A stretch of 38,384 bases of DNA from Rhizobium sp. L43 (GCF_002531725.1 NZ_NWSQ01000041.1:1-38384), one strand, 5' to 3'. Positions 1-7,644 are shown, counted from the stretch's first letter. Numbers and translations: made by a program. Notes: generated from the sequence alone by a model not told the origin.

Positions 1-24
1 CATCTTGGTTGTCGCGCTGCAGTT

Positions 25-40
25 TGTCGTGCTTGCGACA
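25..40. promoter_or_regulatory. NifA-type upstream activator sequence (TGT-N10-ACA)
   Basis: The sequence reads TGT, ten bases, ACA, which is the canonical binding site of the nitrogen-fixation activator NifA. It stands alone left of the IS481 element. If the element and one copy of its target duplication are removed, the site lies about 94 bp upstream of the -24/-12-like sequence at 1175-1190, a normal distance for a NifA-driven promoter. The motif occurs by chance about once in 4 kb, so the assignment rests on position. Confidence 0.5.
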
Positions 41-71
41 GCGTGATGTGCGTTTTGGCATGTCTCGGCGC

Positions 72-1118
72 TCTAGGTGTGGAGCCTCAACAGGTTGTCC
101 TTGATCAGGCCGAGTCTACTGACGGGCGGTTTGGATTGTAGGCTGCCGTGCGGGCGATGCCAATTGTAACGGTGGAGCCAGAGCGGCAGGTCGGCGGCGC
201 GCTGCTGCGAGGTTTCGTAGGCCTTGGCATATGCCCATTCGCGCAGTGCGGTCTGGACGAGGCGTTCGGCCTTACCATTTGTCTTCGGCGTATAGGGTTT
301 GGTGCGGATGTGTTTGATGCTGAGCCGCCGCAGCGCCTTGGCGTATCGATGGGAGCGGAAGCTTGTGCCGTTGTCGGTCATGACGCGCTGGACCTTGACG
401 CCATGGGCTTTGAAGAAGCGCAAAGCATTGAAGAGAAAGCGCAGACAGGAGCGTCGCGTCTCGTCGGGTAATATTTCCAAATAGGCCAGGCGTGAGTGGT
501 CGTCGATGGCCAGATGGACGTATTCCCAACCGATGCCGCGGCTGTTGCTCTGCCCCGTGCGATCGCCGGTGATGCGGTGGCCGGTTCGGTTGAATTTGCC
601 GAGTTTCTTGATGTCGATATGGATGAGTTCGCCGGGCTGGTCGCGTTCGTAGCGCCGCACCGGCTCAGCCGGGGCCAAGGCCTTGAGCTTGTTCAGGCCA
701 AGGCGCTTGAGAATGCGGCTGACTGTGGCTGGCGAGACACCCGTCTCCTTGGCGATGTGTTGGCCGGTCATGCGCAGGCGGCGTAACGTCTCGATCCGGG
801 CGGCGGTGGCCTGCGAGGTCGGATGATACAGGCGGTGCGGTCGGGAACTGCGATCATTGAGACCGGCCTCGCCCTCCCGTCGATAGCGTCTTACCCACTT
901 ATAGACAGTCTTCACGCAGACGCCGAAAGCCGCAGCGACGGCCATCGGTCGCTGTCCTTCCATCAGCACGCGGTGCGCAATTACCGCTCGACTGAGCGGC
1001 GTGAGGCGGGCATTCATATGGATGTCCATTCGGTCCCCCGAGAATCACTGAAGCTTCGACAACCTCAGCTTTCCCGGTCCGGATCGAATGGACAACCTAT
1101 TGGAAGCTCACATCTAGG
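72..1118. mobile_element. Complete IS481-family insertion sequence with 6-bp target duplication
   Basis: The element spans 78-1112. Its ends are imperfect inverted repeats beginning TGTG and sharing the block AGGTTGTCC (78-100 on the plus strand, 1090-1112 on the minus strand, 16 of 23 positions identical without gaps). Both ends are flanked by TCTAGG (72-77 and 1113-1118), a 6-bp target-site duplication. It carries one transposase gene on the minus strand. The preserved duplication suggests simple, fairly recent insertion. It separates a NifA-type site (25-40) from the promoter-like sequence of the peptide-export operon. Confidence 0.85.
73..1029 (-). CDS. IS481-family transposase (DDE type)
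   Basis: This 318-residue protein cuts and rejoins DNA at the ends of its insertion sequence. The first ~110 residues contain two helix-turn-helix segments for binding the terminal repeats; the first lies around AVAAAFGVCVKTVYKWVRRY. An integrase catalytic core follows, with acidic residues in IHIDIKKLGKF, MTDNG and a final Glu in NGKAERLVQ, in the order expected of a DDE enzyme. The C-terminal YNWHRPHGSL motif is typical of IS481 and related families. Length and motifs are complete, so it is probably active. The reading frame runs through the terminal repeat, and its stop codon (73-75) lies in the duplicated target site, outside the element proper. Confidence 0.93.
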   Translation of the reverse strand: MDIHMNARLTPLSRAVIAHRVLMEGQRPMAVAAAFGVCVKTVYKWVRRYRREGEAGLNDRSSRPHRLYHPTSQATAARIETLRRLRMTGQHIAKETGVSPATVSRILKRLGLNKLKALAPAEPVRRYERDQPGELIHIDIKKLGKFNRTGHRITGDRTGQSNSRGIGWEYVHLAIDDHSRLAYLEILPDETRRSCLRFLFNALRFFKAHGVKVQRVMTDNGTSFRSHRYAKALRRLSIKHIRTKPYTPKTNGKAERLVQTALREWAYAKAYETSQQRAADLPLWLHRYNWHRPHGSLQSKPPVSRLGLIKDNLLRLHT

Positions 1119-1174
1119 GCAGCCATTGTATAACATGCAGAACAGTTTTCTGATGCTTTTCGCTCTTTCTGCAT

Positions 1175-1190
1175 TGGCACGAATCTTGAA
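1175..1190 (+). promoter_or_regulatory. Sigma-54-like -24/-12 element upstream of the peptide operon
   Basis: TGGCAC, five bases, TTGAA resembles the RpoN consensus (TGGCAC-N5-TTGCA). The -24 half is perfect, but the usual GC of the -12 half is GA here. Transcription would start near 1202, leaving a leader of about 65 bases before the precursor-peptide gene. An almost identical variant (15 of 18 bases) stands in front of the nifH relic at 6605-6622. The imperfect -12 half keeps confidence moderate. Confidence 0.45.
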
Positions 1191-1267
1191 CCTTTTTGTT
1201 GCGCGCCGCTAGGAGCTCCCAACGGGGCCTTGGCATCTTCTCAATCCAGCTCTGAACGGAGACACCA

Positions 1268-1393
1268 ATGATGAACAACATGGCAGCCTATCGTGTAACT
1301 GAATTAACCCCTCAAGAAGCAGCTGAAACCTCCGGAGGTTGGTATTTTTGGGTTTACGTGTTTTTGCGACGTTACGGGCACTTGTTTGGTTGA
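1268..1393 (+). CDS. Double-glycine leader precursor peptide (bacteriocin/microcin-like)
   Basis: A 41-codon gene starts at ATG 1268 (a second ATG follows directly), with GGAG at a good distance upstream. The first 24 residues form a typical double-glycine leader: the segment ELTPQEAAETSGG matches the pattern recognised by C39-peptidase transporters. Cleavage after Gly24 would release a 17-residue peptide, WYFWVYVFLRRYGHLFG. It is very rich in aromatic residues, has two arginines and one histidine, and lacks Cys, Ser and Thr, so disulfide or lanthionine bridges are excluded. The HlyD adaptor and C39 transporter genes follow after 21 bases, so the peptide is very likely their cargo. Its target is unknown: it could be an antibacterial peptide or a signal. 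I do not recognise the core sequence. Confidence 0.8.
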   Translation: MMNNMAAYRVTELTPQEAAETSGGWYFWVYVFLRRYGHLFG

Positions 1394-1414
1394 TACAAAG
1401 CGAGCTGGCTCTCG

Positions 1415-2596
1415 ATGGCTCCTAGTGACTACAGACTAGCAGTTCCCCTTTCTGCTGAAACGGCCAGCTGCACCGCAGAAAGCATACTGTCGCGACGATC
1501 AGGACGATCCCTGAGCATTTATAGGGCGATCTTGCTCTTCGTCGTCGCGGCATTTGGCTCACTGCCACTCGTCACCATACCGGTCTCCATGCAGAGTGCC
1601 GGTACTATTCGCCCGATCGTGGAGAAGACGCCCCTGATAGCGCCCGTCTCCGGACGCATCTCCCGTGTCCTTGCCTTTGAGAACGATCTCGTTGCTAAGG
1701 GGAAGGAAATAATCGCCTTTGACGATCATGTAATCGAGGAAAAGCTCAGCGGCGTTTTAGCCGACATTCATGCCAAGAGCGATCTTGCCCATGACTTCCA
1801 AACGCTGATTTCTTCCGGCGCAAGGATCAGCGTCTCGTCCCCCCTACAAACCGAATCCGCGACGGCTGAAAGGGTGCATTTTCTCAACTTGCTGCGCGAG
1901 AACCAATATGCGCGCAGTAACGCCGCGGCGGAACTCGACCGCGCAAAGCGACTTGTCTCGGCTGCTGCGGCGCCGGCGAAGGCCGTTGACGAGAAGGCTT
2001 TCGCTCTCCAAAATATCGAGGTCCAAGGGGAGATCCTCGTGCGACGCAAAACCGCTGATTGGAACCAGAAGCTCCTTGATGCTAACCTGCGCTTAAAGGA
2101 ACTCACGGCCACCTTGCATCAGCTCGAGCACGAACGGGACCTGCACCGCATCCGCGCCCCAGTATCGGGTGCTCTCGAGCAGTTCTCCGGCCTCGCGCAC
2201 GGAAGCTACGTTCAGATCGGGCAAACCGTTGGTTGGATCTCGCCGAACGACGATCTGGTGGCGGAAATCTACGTCTCCCCCAACGACATTGGCTTTGTGC
2301 AGGCTGGTCAGCCGGTGCGGCTCCAAGTGGATGCCTTTAACTACAACCAATGGGGTGTCATCAAAGCAAGGGTGCTCGAGGTGGCGCAGGACTTCACTCT
2401 GCATGACGGGAACCCGGTCTTCAAGGTCCAGTGCGCGCTCTCTCGCAGCGATCTCGCGCTAAAGAGCGGGGCCATCGGCCACCTGAAGAAAGGAATGACC
2501 GTGCGGGCTCGCTTTCTGTTGGCCAATCGCACTCTCCTGCAACTGCTCTACGACGAGGCAGACGATTGGCTCAACCCGATGCTGGCGGGGCGCTAA
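1415..2596 (+). CDS. HlyD-family periplasmic adaptor of a peptide exporter
   Basis: This 393-residue membrane-fusion protein should connect the inner-membrane ABC transporter to an outer-membrane channel. A cytoplasmic N-terminus is followed by one membrane segment (about residues 37-57, AILLFVVAAFGSLPLVTIPV). A biotinyl/lipoyl-like half-domain comes next (PLIAPVSGRISRV), then a predicted helical hairpin of about 130 residues rich in Ala, Glu and Lys. The second lipoyl half reads HRIRAPVSGALEQF, and a beta-barrel region ends the protein. Length and order fit the HlyD/LcnD/CvaA family. It starts 21 bases after the peptide gene and ends 27 bases before the transporter, indicating one operon. 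No outer-membrane TolC-like gene is present in the window. Confidence 0.88.
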   Translation: MAPSDYRLAVPLSAETASCTAESILSRRSGRSLSIYRAILLFVVAAFGSLPLVTIPVSMQSAGTIRPIVEKTPLIAPVSGRISRVLAFENDLVAKGKEIIAFDDHVIEEKLSGVLADIHAKSDLAHDFQTLISSGARISVSSPLQTESATAERVHFLNLLRENQYARSNAAAELDRAKRLVSAAAAPAKAVDEKAFALQNIEVQGEILVRRKTADWNQKLLDANLRLKELTATLHQLEHERDLHRIRAPVSGALEQFSGLAHGSYVQIGQTVGWISPNDDLVAEIYVSPNDIGFVQAGQPVRLQVDAFNYNQWGVIKARVLEVAQDFTLHDGNPVFKVQCALSRSDLALKSGAIGHLKKGMTVRARFLLANRTLLQLLYDEADDWLNPMLAGR

Positions 2597-2623
2597 TATT
2601 GTCCCAACAGTCAGCGAGCCTCC

Positions 2624-4771
2624 ATGTCGAGTAAGGCCATTAAGTTCAAGCAGCGTGACATCACGGATTGCGGCGCCGCCAGCCTTGCTTCTGTCGCAGC
2701 CTTCTACGGCTACAAGTTGCCATTGGCGCGCATCCGCCAGTATGCGTCGACCGACCGCTCCGGTACGAGCGTGCTGGGGCTCACGGAGGCGGCGCAGAAG
2801 CTGGGCTTCATCGCGAAAGGCGTCAAAGGTGGCTTCGACAGCTTGTACAAGATCCCTAAGCCCGCTATCGCGCACGTCGTCAAGGAGGGCCTGCACCATT
2901 TCGTAGTGGTCCATGCGATCGACGCCAAGTGGGTTATCGTCATGGACCCGGCCTTTGGCGAAATCTGCAAAGTGCCGCATCAGGAATTCATGGAGCAATG
3001 GACCGGCGTCCTGGTTCTGCTGGTTCCGGCAGACACATTCAATCGCCGAGACGAGACCACGTCGCCCCTCGCCCGCTTCGCCCGCCTACTCGCGCCACAC
3101 CGCATGGTGATGGCGCAGGCTCTCGCCGGCGCGCTGGTGACGACCGTCCTCAGTCTCTCGACGGCGATCTACGTTCAGAAGATCGTTGATCACGTGATCC
3201 CAGCGGGAAACCGCAACCTGCTCAACTTGATGAGCATCGCAATGCTGCTGATCCTAGTGATACAGATCCTGATCAACCTCCTAAGAGGCCGACTCGTCCT
3301 GCAGACGGGGCAGAAGATCGACGTCTGCTTGATCCTCGGCTATTACAATCACATCCTGGCCCTGCCTCAGAAGTTCTTCGACAGCATGCGCATGGGAGAA
3401 ATCGTGTCGCGCATGAACGACGCTGTGAAAATCAGGAGCTTCCTGAACGACGTTTCGATAAACATGTTTGTTGACGTTTTAATGATACTGTTCTCGTTCG
3501 GGATGATGTTCATCTATTCTTGGAATATTGCTTTGATCGTGGCGCTCGCCATTCCAATGTACATCCTGGCATATTGGGCCATTAATCGGATGAACAGAAA
3601 TCTCCAACGTGTCATCATGGAAAATGACGCCAAACTCGAGGCGCAACTGGTAGAATCACTCGGAGCCGTCTCCACCATTAAGACTTCCGGCGTCGAGAGC
3701 TTCGCAAACTTCAAAATGGAGACCCGCTTCGTAAAGATGCTGCATTCCGTTTACAGCTCCGGGCTGATCTCAATCTGCGGCGACAACGCCTCGACGTTCC
3801 TGTCGGTCCTGTTCACCATCGTGCTGATGTGGTTTGGAACCACGCTTGCGCTCGAACAGGCCGTCACGCCCGGCGAATTGCTGTCCTGCTATACGTTGCT
3901 TGGCTATATCACCCGGCCGGTCACCCGCCTGATCCAGACCAACCGGATCGTTCAAGACGCGTTTATCGCGGCGGATAGACTTTTCGAGATCTTTGAACTG
4001 GAGTCGGCAAGCAGCAGCGGCATCGATGCCACGAAGACCGATCTCGGAGATATTCGCCTGGAGAACGTCACGTTCCGCTATGGCGCGCAGGCGGAGGTTT
4101 TCAGCGATCTAAGCGTCTCCTTTCGCCAAGGAGAGTTGACGGCCGTCGTGGGTGAGAGCGGCTCGGGCAAAAGCACCCTTGCGGCTCTGCTGCAGAATGT
4201 CTACCAGCTTGAGGATGGATGCATTCGGATCGGCCGATATGCCCTCCAGGACCTCTCGAGCGCATCACTGCACAAGGTCATGGCTGCAGTACCGCAATCG
4301 ATAGACGTCTTCTCTGGTTCCGTGATCGAGAACATCGCCCTGGGCGAGTTCGAACCGGAGTTCGATAAGATCGTACGTATCTGTGATCGAATAGGACTGC
4401 GGGAGTGCATCGAGCGCTGGCCCGGGCGGTTCCAGGCCCATCTGGGCGAGAACGGGGTTCGCCTCTCCGGAGGTGAGAAGCAGCGCCTCGCATTGGCTCG
4501 GGCCCTGTACCGGGATCCCGACGTTCTAATCCTTGACGAAGCGACCTCCTCCCTGGACTCGGCAGCCGAAGAGTTTGTGCTGCGGGTTGTGGAGGATCTG
4601 TCTCGCGCTGGGAAGACCATCATAGTCATCACTCATCGGTTGAGGACCGTTCGTGGGGCGGACAATATTGTGGTCCTGGACAAGGGGCGGGTCATCGAGG
4701 AGGGAAAGCACGCTGACCTGCTGAAAACTGATGGTCCTTACGCTCGATTGTGGCGGGCGCAAAGGTCTTGA
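2624..4771 (+). CDS. Peptidase-containing ABC transporter (C39 peptidase, membrane and ATPase domains)
   Basis: This 715-residue protein should remove double-glycine leaders and export the mature peptide. Residues ~8-140 form a C39 cysteine peptidase, with catalytic Cys16 in QRDITDCGAAS, a His in HHFVVV (about residue 92) and Asp about residue 108 in VMDPA. A six-helix export domain covers about 155-450. The ATPase domain has Walker A GESGSGKST, signature LSGGEKQRLALARA, Walker B VLILDEATSSLD and the switch His in ITHRL. All catalytic residues are present and the length is normal for the family, so it appears functional. It is the last gene of the operon with the precursor peptide and HlyD adaptor. 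A decayed IS3-type transposase follows. Confidence 0.93.
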   Translation: MSSKAIKFKQRDITDCGAASLASVAAFYGYKLPLARIRQYASTDRSGTSVLGLTEAAQKLGFIAKGVKGGFDSLYKIPKPAIAHVVKEGLHHFVVVHAIDAKWVIVMDPAFGEICKVPHQEFMEQWTGVLVLLVPADTFNRRDETTSPLARFARLLAPHRMVMAQALAGALVTTVLSLSTAIYVQKIVDHVIPAGNRNLLNLMSIAMLLILVIQILINLLRGRLVLQTGQKIDVCLILGYYNHILALPQKFFDSMRMGEIVSRMNDAVKIRSFLNDVSINMFVDVLMILFSFGMMFIYSWNIALIVALAIPMYILAYWAINRMNRNLQRVIMENDAKLEAQLVESLGAVSTIKTSGVESFANFKMETRFVKMLHSVYSSGLISICGDNASTFLSVLFTIVLMWFGTTLALEQAVTPGELLSCYTLLGYITRPVTRLIQTNRIVQDAFIAADRLFEIFELESASSSGIDATKTDLGDIRLENVTFRYGAQAEVFSDLSVSFRQGELTAVVGESGSGKSTLAALLQNVYQLEDGCIRIGRYALQDLSSASLHKVMAAVPQSIDVFSGSVIENIALGEFEPEFDKIVRICDRIGLRECIERWPGRFQAHLGENGVRLSGGEKQRLALARALYRDPDVLILDEATSSLDSAAEEFVLRVVEDLSRAGKTIIVITHRLRTVRGADNIVVLDKGRVIEEGKHADLLKTDGPYARLWRAQRS

Positions 4772-4829
4772 TCCGTGTAGGCCATGTCGGCTCGAAGCTG
4801 GGATTTTGTCCAAGTTGAAAAACGGTTGC

Positions 4830-5400
4830 GAACGTCATGGTTTATCGGCGACTGTTCGTCCTGCTTCGGCGGGAGGGAGAGCCGCCTGGGGTCAACCGCA
4901 TCTACCCTCTCTATTGCGAAGAAGGACTTTTCGTTCGCAACCGGAAAGCCAGGCGGCATGCTGTCGGCGCGCGCGCCCCGGTCCTGGTCGAAGCGAAAGC
5001 CGATGCCCGCTGGTAGCTGGATTTCGTTCACGACCAGTTCGCTTGCGGAAGGCGGTTTCGCGTGCTCAACCATCGTCGACGATGTGACGCGCGAATGCCT
5101 GGCGGCGATCCCGGACACCTTGATCTTGCGTCGCCGCGTCGCTCGAGAGCTGACGACCCTCATCGAACGACGCGGCAAACTCGCAATGATCTCTCGGACA
5201 AGACCTCGAATGCCACCCTTGCCCGGTCGAAAGATCAAAAGGTCGAGTGGCACGACATCACGCCGGGAAAGCAGATGCAAAACGCTTATGTCGAGAGCTT
5301 CAACGGCAGATGCGCGACGAGCTGGTCAACCAAAGCAGCCTGTTCCTCGCCCGCCAAATGCACGAAGCGCCATTGCCGAATGCGCTGAGCAGCCAATACA
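4830..5400 (+). pseudogene. Decayed IS3-family transposase (orfB type)
   Basis: Fragments of an IS3-type integrase are spread over all three plus-strand frames. They include YRRLFVLLRREGEPPGVNRIY (from about 4840), LDFVHDQFACG (about 5020), DDVTRECLAAIP then VARELTTLIERRGK (5075-5185), and KVEWHDITPGKQMQNAYVES (about 5235-5300). In an intact IS3-family orfB these would form one continuous core, so there are several frameshifts. The end, with the usual RPHSALGY-type motif, is missing. I could not define terminal repeats. Confidence 0.75.
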
Positions 5401-5590
5401 CGTCGCTTGATCAGTGCTTGTAAGATACGCCGGAGCCAAGAGGAGCCGTAACGAGTAGTGAACGCACTGTCATGCGGGCTCCTCCATGTCGCCCCCCCGC
5501 GCCAAGAGCTGTAAGGTCCCCTTTGATCGGCTTTGATTGCTGGCCAGATTAGCGAAGAATTCCGCCCTATATGAGCCATTTCAACCGCAC

Positions 5591-6076
5591 TCAAACGCGC
5601 GCTACATCTGAATAGGTCTTAATTGTTGTTAAGCCATTATCGACCAGGCCAGTTCCCGCCTCGGCAAGCTTTCGCAGGTTGTCGAAGCCAAATCGATGCA
5701 CGTCGCGGAGCGTCTTCGACAGTACGACGAGCCGCCCAGCCGTAAGTAATATCCGACCGAATCCCTCATGGTTCACAGTCAACACCGGTGACGCGATCAG
5801 TCCGGACTGCTCCTCTATAGCAAGTGCCACAGCGGCATAGAAGATCTCAAGCCGCCACTGCACCTCCAGGTCAGGTCCCCCGATGAGAGGAATCGCCCTA
5901 CGCTGCTGCCTCGTCACGATGAAATCACAGACCAAATCGGTGTCCGATTTTTCTTGCCACAATTCAAAGGTGTCTTGAGCACGCATCAGTCGCAAGAGAC
6001 ACTTAACGAAAGGCGTGCCGAGAGCGTCTTTCTCATCTAATCGAGCATTGTCGGGGACAGGGGTGACGTTTGACAT
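5591..6076 (-). CDS. NifX-associated nitrogen-fixation protein (DUF269)
   Basis: This 161-residue protein belongs to the DUF269 family, normally encoded directly after nifX in rhizobial and other diazotroph nif clusters. Its biochemical role is not established; it is generally linked to nitrogenase cofactor assembly. Recognisable family stretches are PFVKCLLRLMRAQDT, QQRRAIPLIGGPD, HEGFGRILLTAGRLVVLSKTLRDV and RFGFDNLRKLAEAG. The full family length is present with no frameshift. The ATG overlaps the stop codon of the upstream reading frame (TGATG), implying translational coupling to what may be a nifX tail. The rest of a nif operon is missing, so this is an isolated survivor. Confidence 0.85.
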   Translation of the reverse strand: MSNVTPVPDNARLDEKDALGTPFVKCLLRLMRAQDTFELWQEKSDTDLVCDFIVTRQQRRAIPLIGGPDLEVQWRLEIFYAAVALAIEEQSGLIASPVLTVNHEGFGRILLTAGRLVVLSKTLRDVHRFGFDNLRKLAEAGTGLVDNGLTTIKTYSDVARV

Positions 6077-6299
6077 CAGCTTAAAATCCTCCTGAGTGCT
6101 GGATGCGGTTTAACTACGGCCACACCCGCCTCCGATAACACCTTCCTTAAAATGGTGCGACAAATGGGACCTGTGGCGGGACGCAACTTGGCCCGGCGAA
6201 AGACATAGCCCCCTCGAAGCCGGGCGGCCGCAACAACACCGGCAAGCGGCTGGCATGCGCCGGCGGGGTTGACGAAAAGCGCTTCACAAGCGAGATTTC
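6076..6299 (-). pseudogene. Possible nifX 3' remnant
   Basis: An open frame of about 75 codons ends in HPALRRILS and overlaps the DUF269 start by the TGATG arrangement usual for nifX. The segment ACEALFVNPAGACQPLAGVV is faintly similar to the cofactor-binding domain shared by NifX and NifY. There is no start codon that gives a complete protein, and its 5' side runs into the nifH relic. The assignment rests mainly on position and is weak. Confidence 0.3.
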
Positions 6300-6522
6300 C
6301 GTCTCGATATTTCAGTGGCGGTATGTTTCTCCGCGAACTCCAGATCCTCAACCGGACCTATTCGCCGCCAGGTCTAACACCGTGTCCTGGGCTTTCGGAT
6401 TTAGATTAGGCGGGTGGAATCAGCTTCTCGAGGTCGACAAGGGCAGTGGGAGTATTTTGAGAGGCAGTGAACTTGCCGATACCCCCCTTTCCGTAGAGTG
6501 CGAATTGACGCAGACCTGCCAT
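6300..6522 (-). pseudogene. nifH: nifH 5' relic (nitrogenase Fe protein)
   Basis: From ATG 6522, behind a GAAAGGGA ribosome site, the frame reads MAGLRQFALYGKGGIGKFT, clearly the NifH N-terminus with its P-loop, although the Ser of GKST has become Phe. The match continues as SQNT..ALVDL, then breaks. The region corresponding to the VGCDPKADS segment is deleted. The stretches LNPKAQDTVLDLAAN and VEDLEFAEK (NifH residues ~50-80) follow in two other frames. Only about the first quarter of the gene is left, so no Fe protein can be made. R. etli symbiotic plasmids are known to carry several nifH copies; this could be a decayed one. Confidence 0.8.
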
Positions 6523-6604
6523 GTATTTCCCTTTCAAGATTCAAAAGACTTCGACCGTACGCGACACGTTCCACCAGGGGGATTGCTCGCCGCCTAGTTC
6601 TGGG

Positions 6605-6622
6605 AGTTCAAGACTCATGCCA
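6605..6622 (-). promoter_or_regulatory. Sigma-54-like -24/-12 element of the nifH relic
   Basis: On the minus strand the sequence is TGGCATGAGTCTTGAACT, about 85 bases before the nifH-relic ATG, as expected for a nifH promoter. The -12 half has GA where GC is usual, the same variant as in the element at 1175-1190. A NifA-type site lies 87 bp further upstream. Confidence 0.55.
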
Positions 6623-6708
6623 GTCTCCTCCGGTGAGTTTCGGAACACGGAATCTGTAATTTTTCCAGCCTCTTAGCTAGCCTATGAAGGATTAATCGAG
6701 GACAGCAT

Positions 6709-6724
6709 TGTCGTGAACCGGACA
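6709..6724. promoter_or_regulatory. NifA-type upstream activator sequence (TGT-N10-ACA)
   Basis: A perfect TGT-N10-ACA site lies about 87 bp upstream of the -24/-12 element of the nifH relic, the usual position for NifA activation. The site and promoter-like sequence survive although nifH is destroyed, so NifA might still drive the DUF269 gene. Confidence 0.6.
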
Positions 6725-7618
6725 AGATGCGGTGGGGATCGTAACGGAGATGTAACATTGAAGAAATGGCATACCGGTGCAGCGGCGGAAGCCCATCTCT
6801 CCGGCCACGTCAGCAACCAAATGCCACTTAGGCGCAATGTCCGGGCGCTTGCGAGGTGCAGCCGGCCGATCTTCGCTGCTTGGCGATTAAACGGCGCGTC
6901 CCAGTGCTCCCTGGATCCCTGGATCCCGGCTTTAGACATGATCTCCTTCGTGCGTGAGACGATGGGCTCCGAAACCCGCATGCATCACTGGCCGAAGCTC
7001 CACTCCTCGATAGTTGGCGCCGTCGTTGGAGGGGAATGCCGCGGGCATATGGAATGCGGCATTGGCCGCCGCGACGCCGACAACAGCTCACCAATGCTAT
7101 GAATTCCCACAGTGAACGGCGCTTGTTAGACGTAGCCGGCAAAGGAGAAGCTCACGAAGGTCAGACGGCCTTTCTGGGCTGGGCCTGGTCCGATGCCGAC
7201 CGGATCGACCGGCTGCAAGGTTTGTAAAGACCGTTTCAACAACCAGCCCCTCGGCGCTTCGGCAGCGTGTATCTGAAGCTGCTGGCGTGCATCGGCCGCG
7301 TTCACTCTCTATTCGCCAGAACACGGCACCTGGGGAATCATCGCATCCGGCACGACCTAGCTGGCCGGTTCCGCCGGCGCCGGCAAGAGGATGACTATGG
7401 CAGGGACCGTCATGGAACAGCGCCCGCTCGGCATGACCGCTGAGGCGATTTTCGCTGTTCCCGGTCATTTGCTTTGCACAGCCCGGAAGAGCGTTTTTGG
7501 TACCTTATGCGAACGTTCGCAACTTTATCAGGGACAAGCGGGACCTGGCGGCAAGCGGGACGCCGAACGATATCGACTCCACCATCTTTGACGTTGCCAA
7601 AGATACGGTTCACTTCCC
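6725..7618. other. Region without a recognisable gene
   Basis: About 0.9 kb lies between the nif relic and the microsatellite. Short open frames exist on both strands (for example plus-strand frames near 7391-7591), but none has a convincing ribosome site, family motif or length. I regard it as decayed DNA. Confidence 0.4.
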
Positions 7619-7644
7619 GCTTGCTTGCTTGCTTGCTTGCTTGC
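7619..7644 (+). repeat. Tetranucleotide microsatellite, six TTGC units
   Basis: Six consecutive TTGC units are preceded by GC. The tract lies about 177 bp upstream of the hipB start. Such tracts change length by polymerase slippage. This one is not inside a recognised gene, so any effect would be on promoter spacing. Confidence 0.9.

Noticed and set aside
1127..1144. TGT...ACA near the peptide operon promoter as a NifA site
   Set aside because: The spacer is 12 bases, not 10, and it lies too close to the -24/-12 element.
148..1212. Plus-strand open frames inside the IS481 element
   Set aside because: They are mirror frames of the transposase and have no family motif or ribosome site.
5286..5594. 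Minus-strand open frame of about 100 codons
   Set aside because: It is antisense to the decayed IS3-type transposase and shows no recognisable domain.
6382..6597. Plus-strand open frame of 71 codons
   Set aside because: It is antisense to the nifH relic and its leader; the minus strand explains the sequence.
7097..7468. Minus-strand open frame of about 120 codons
   Set aside because: Composition is Arg/Gly/Ser-rich like shadow frames in GC-rich DNA; no start signal or motif.
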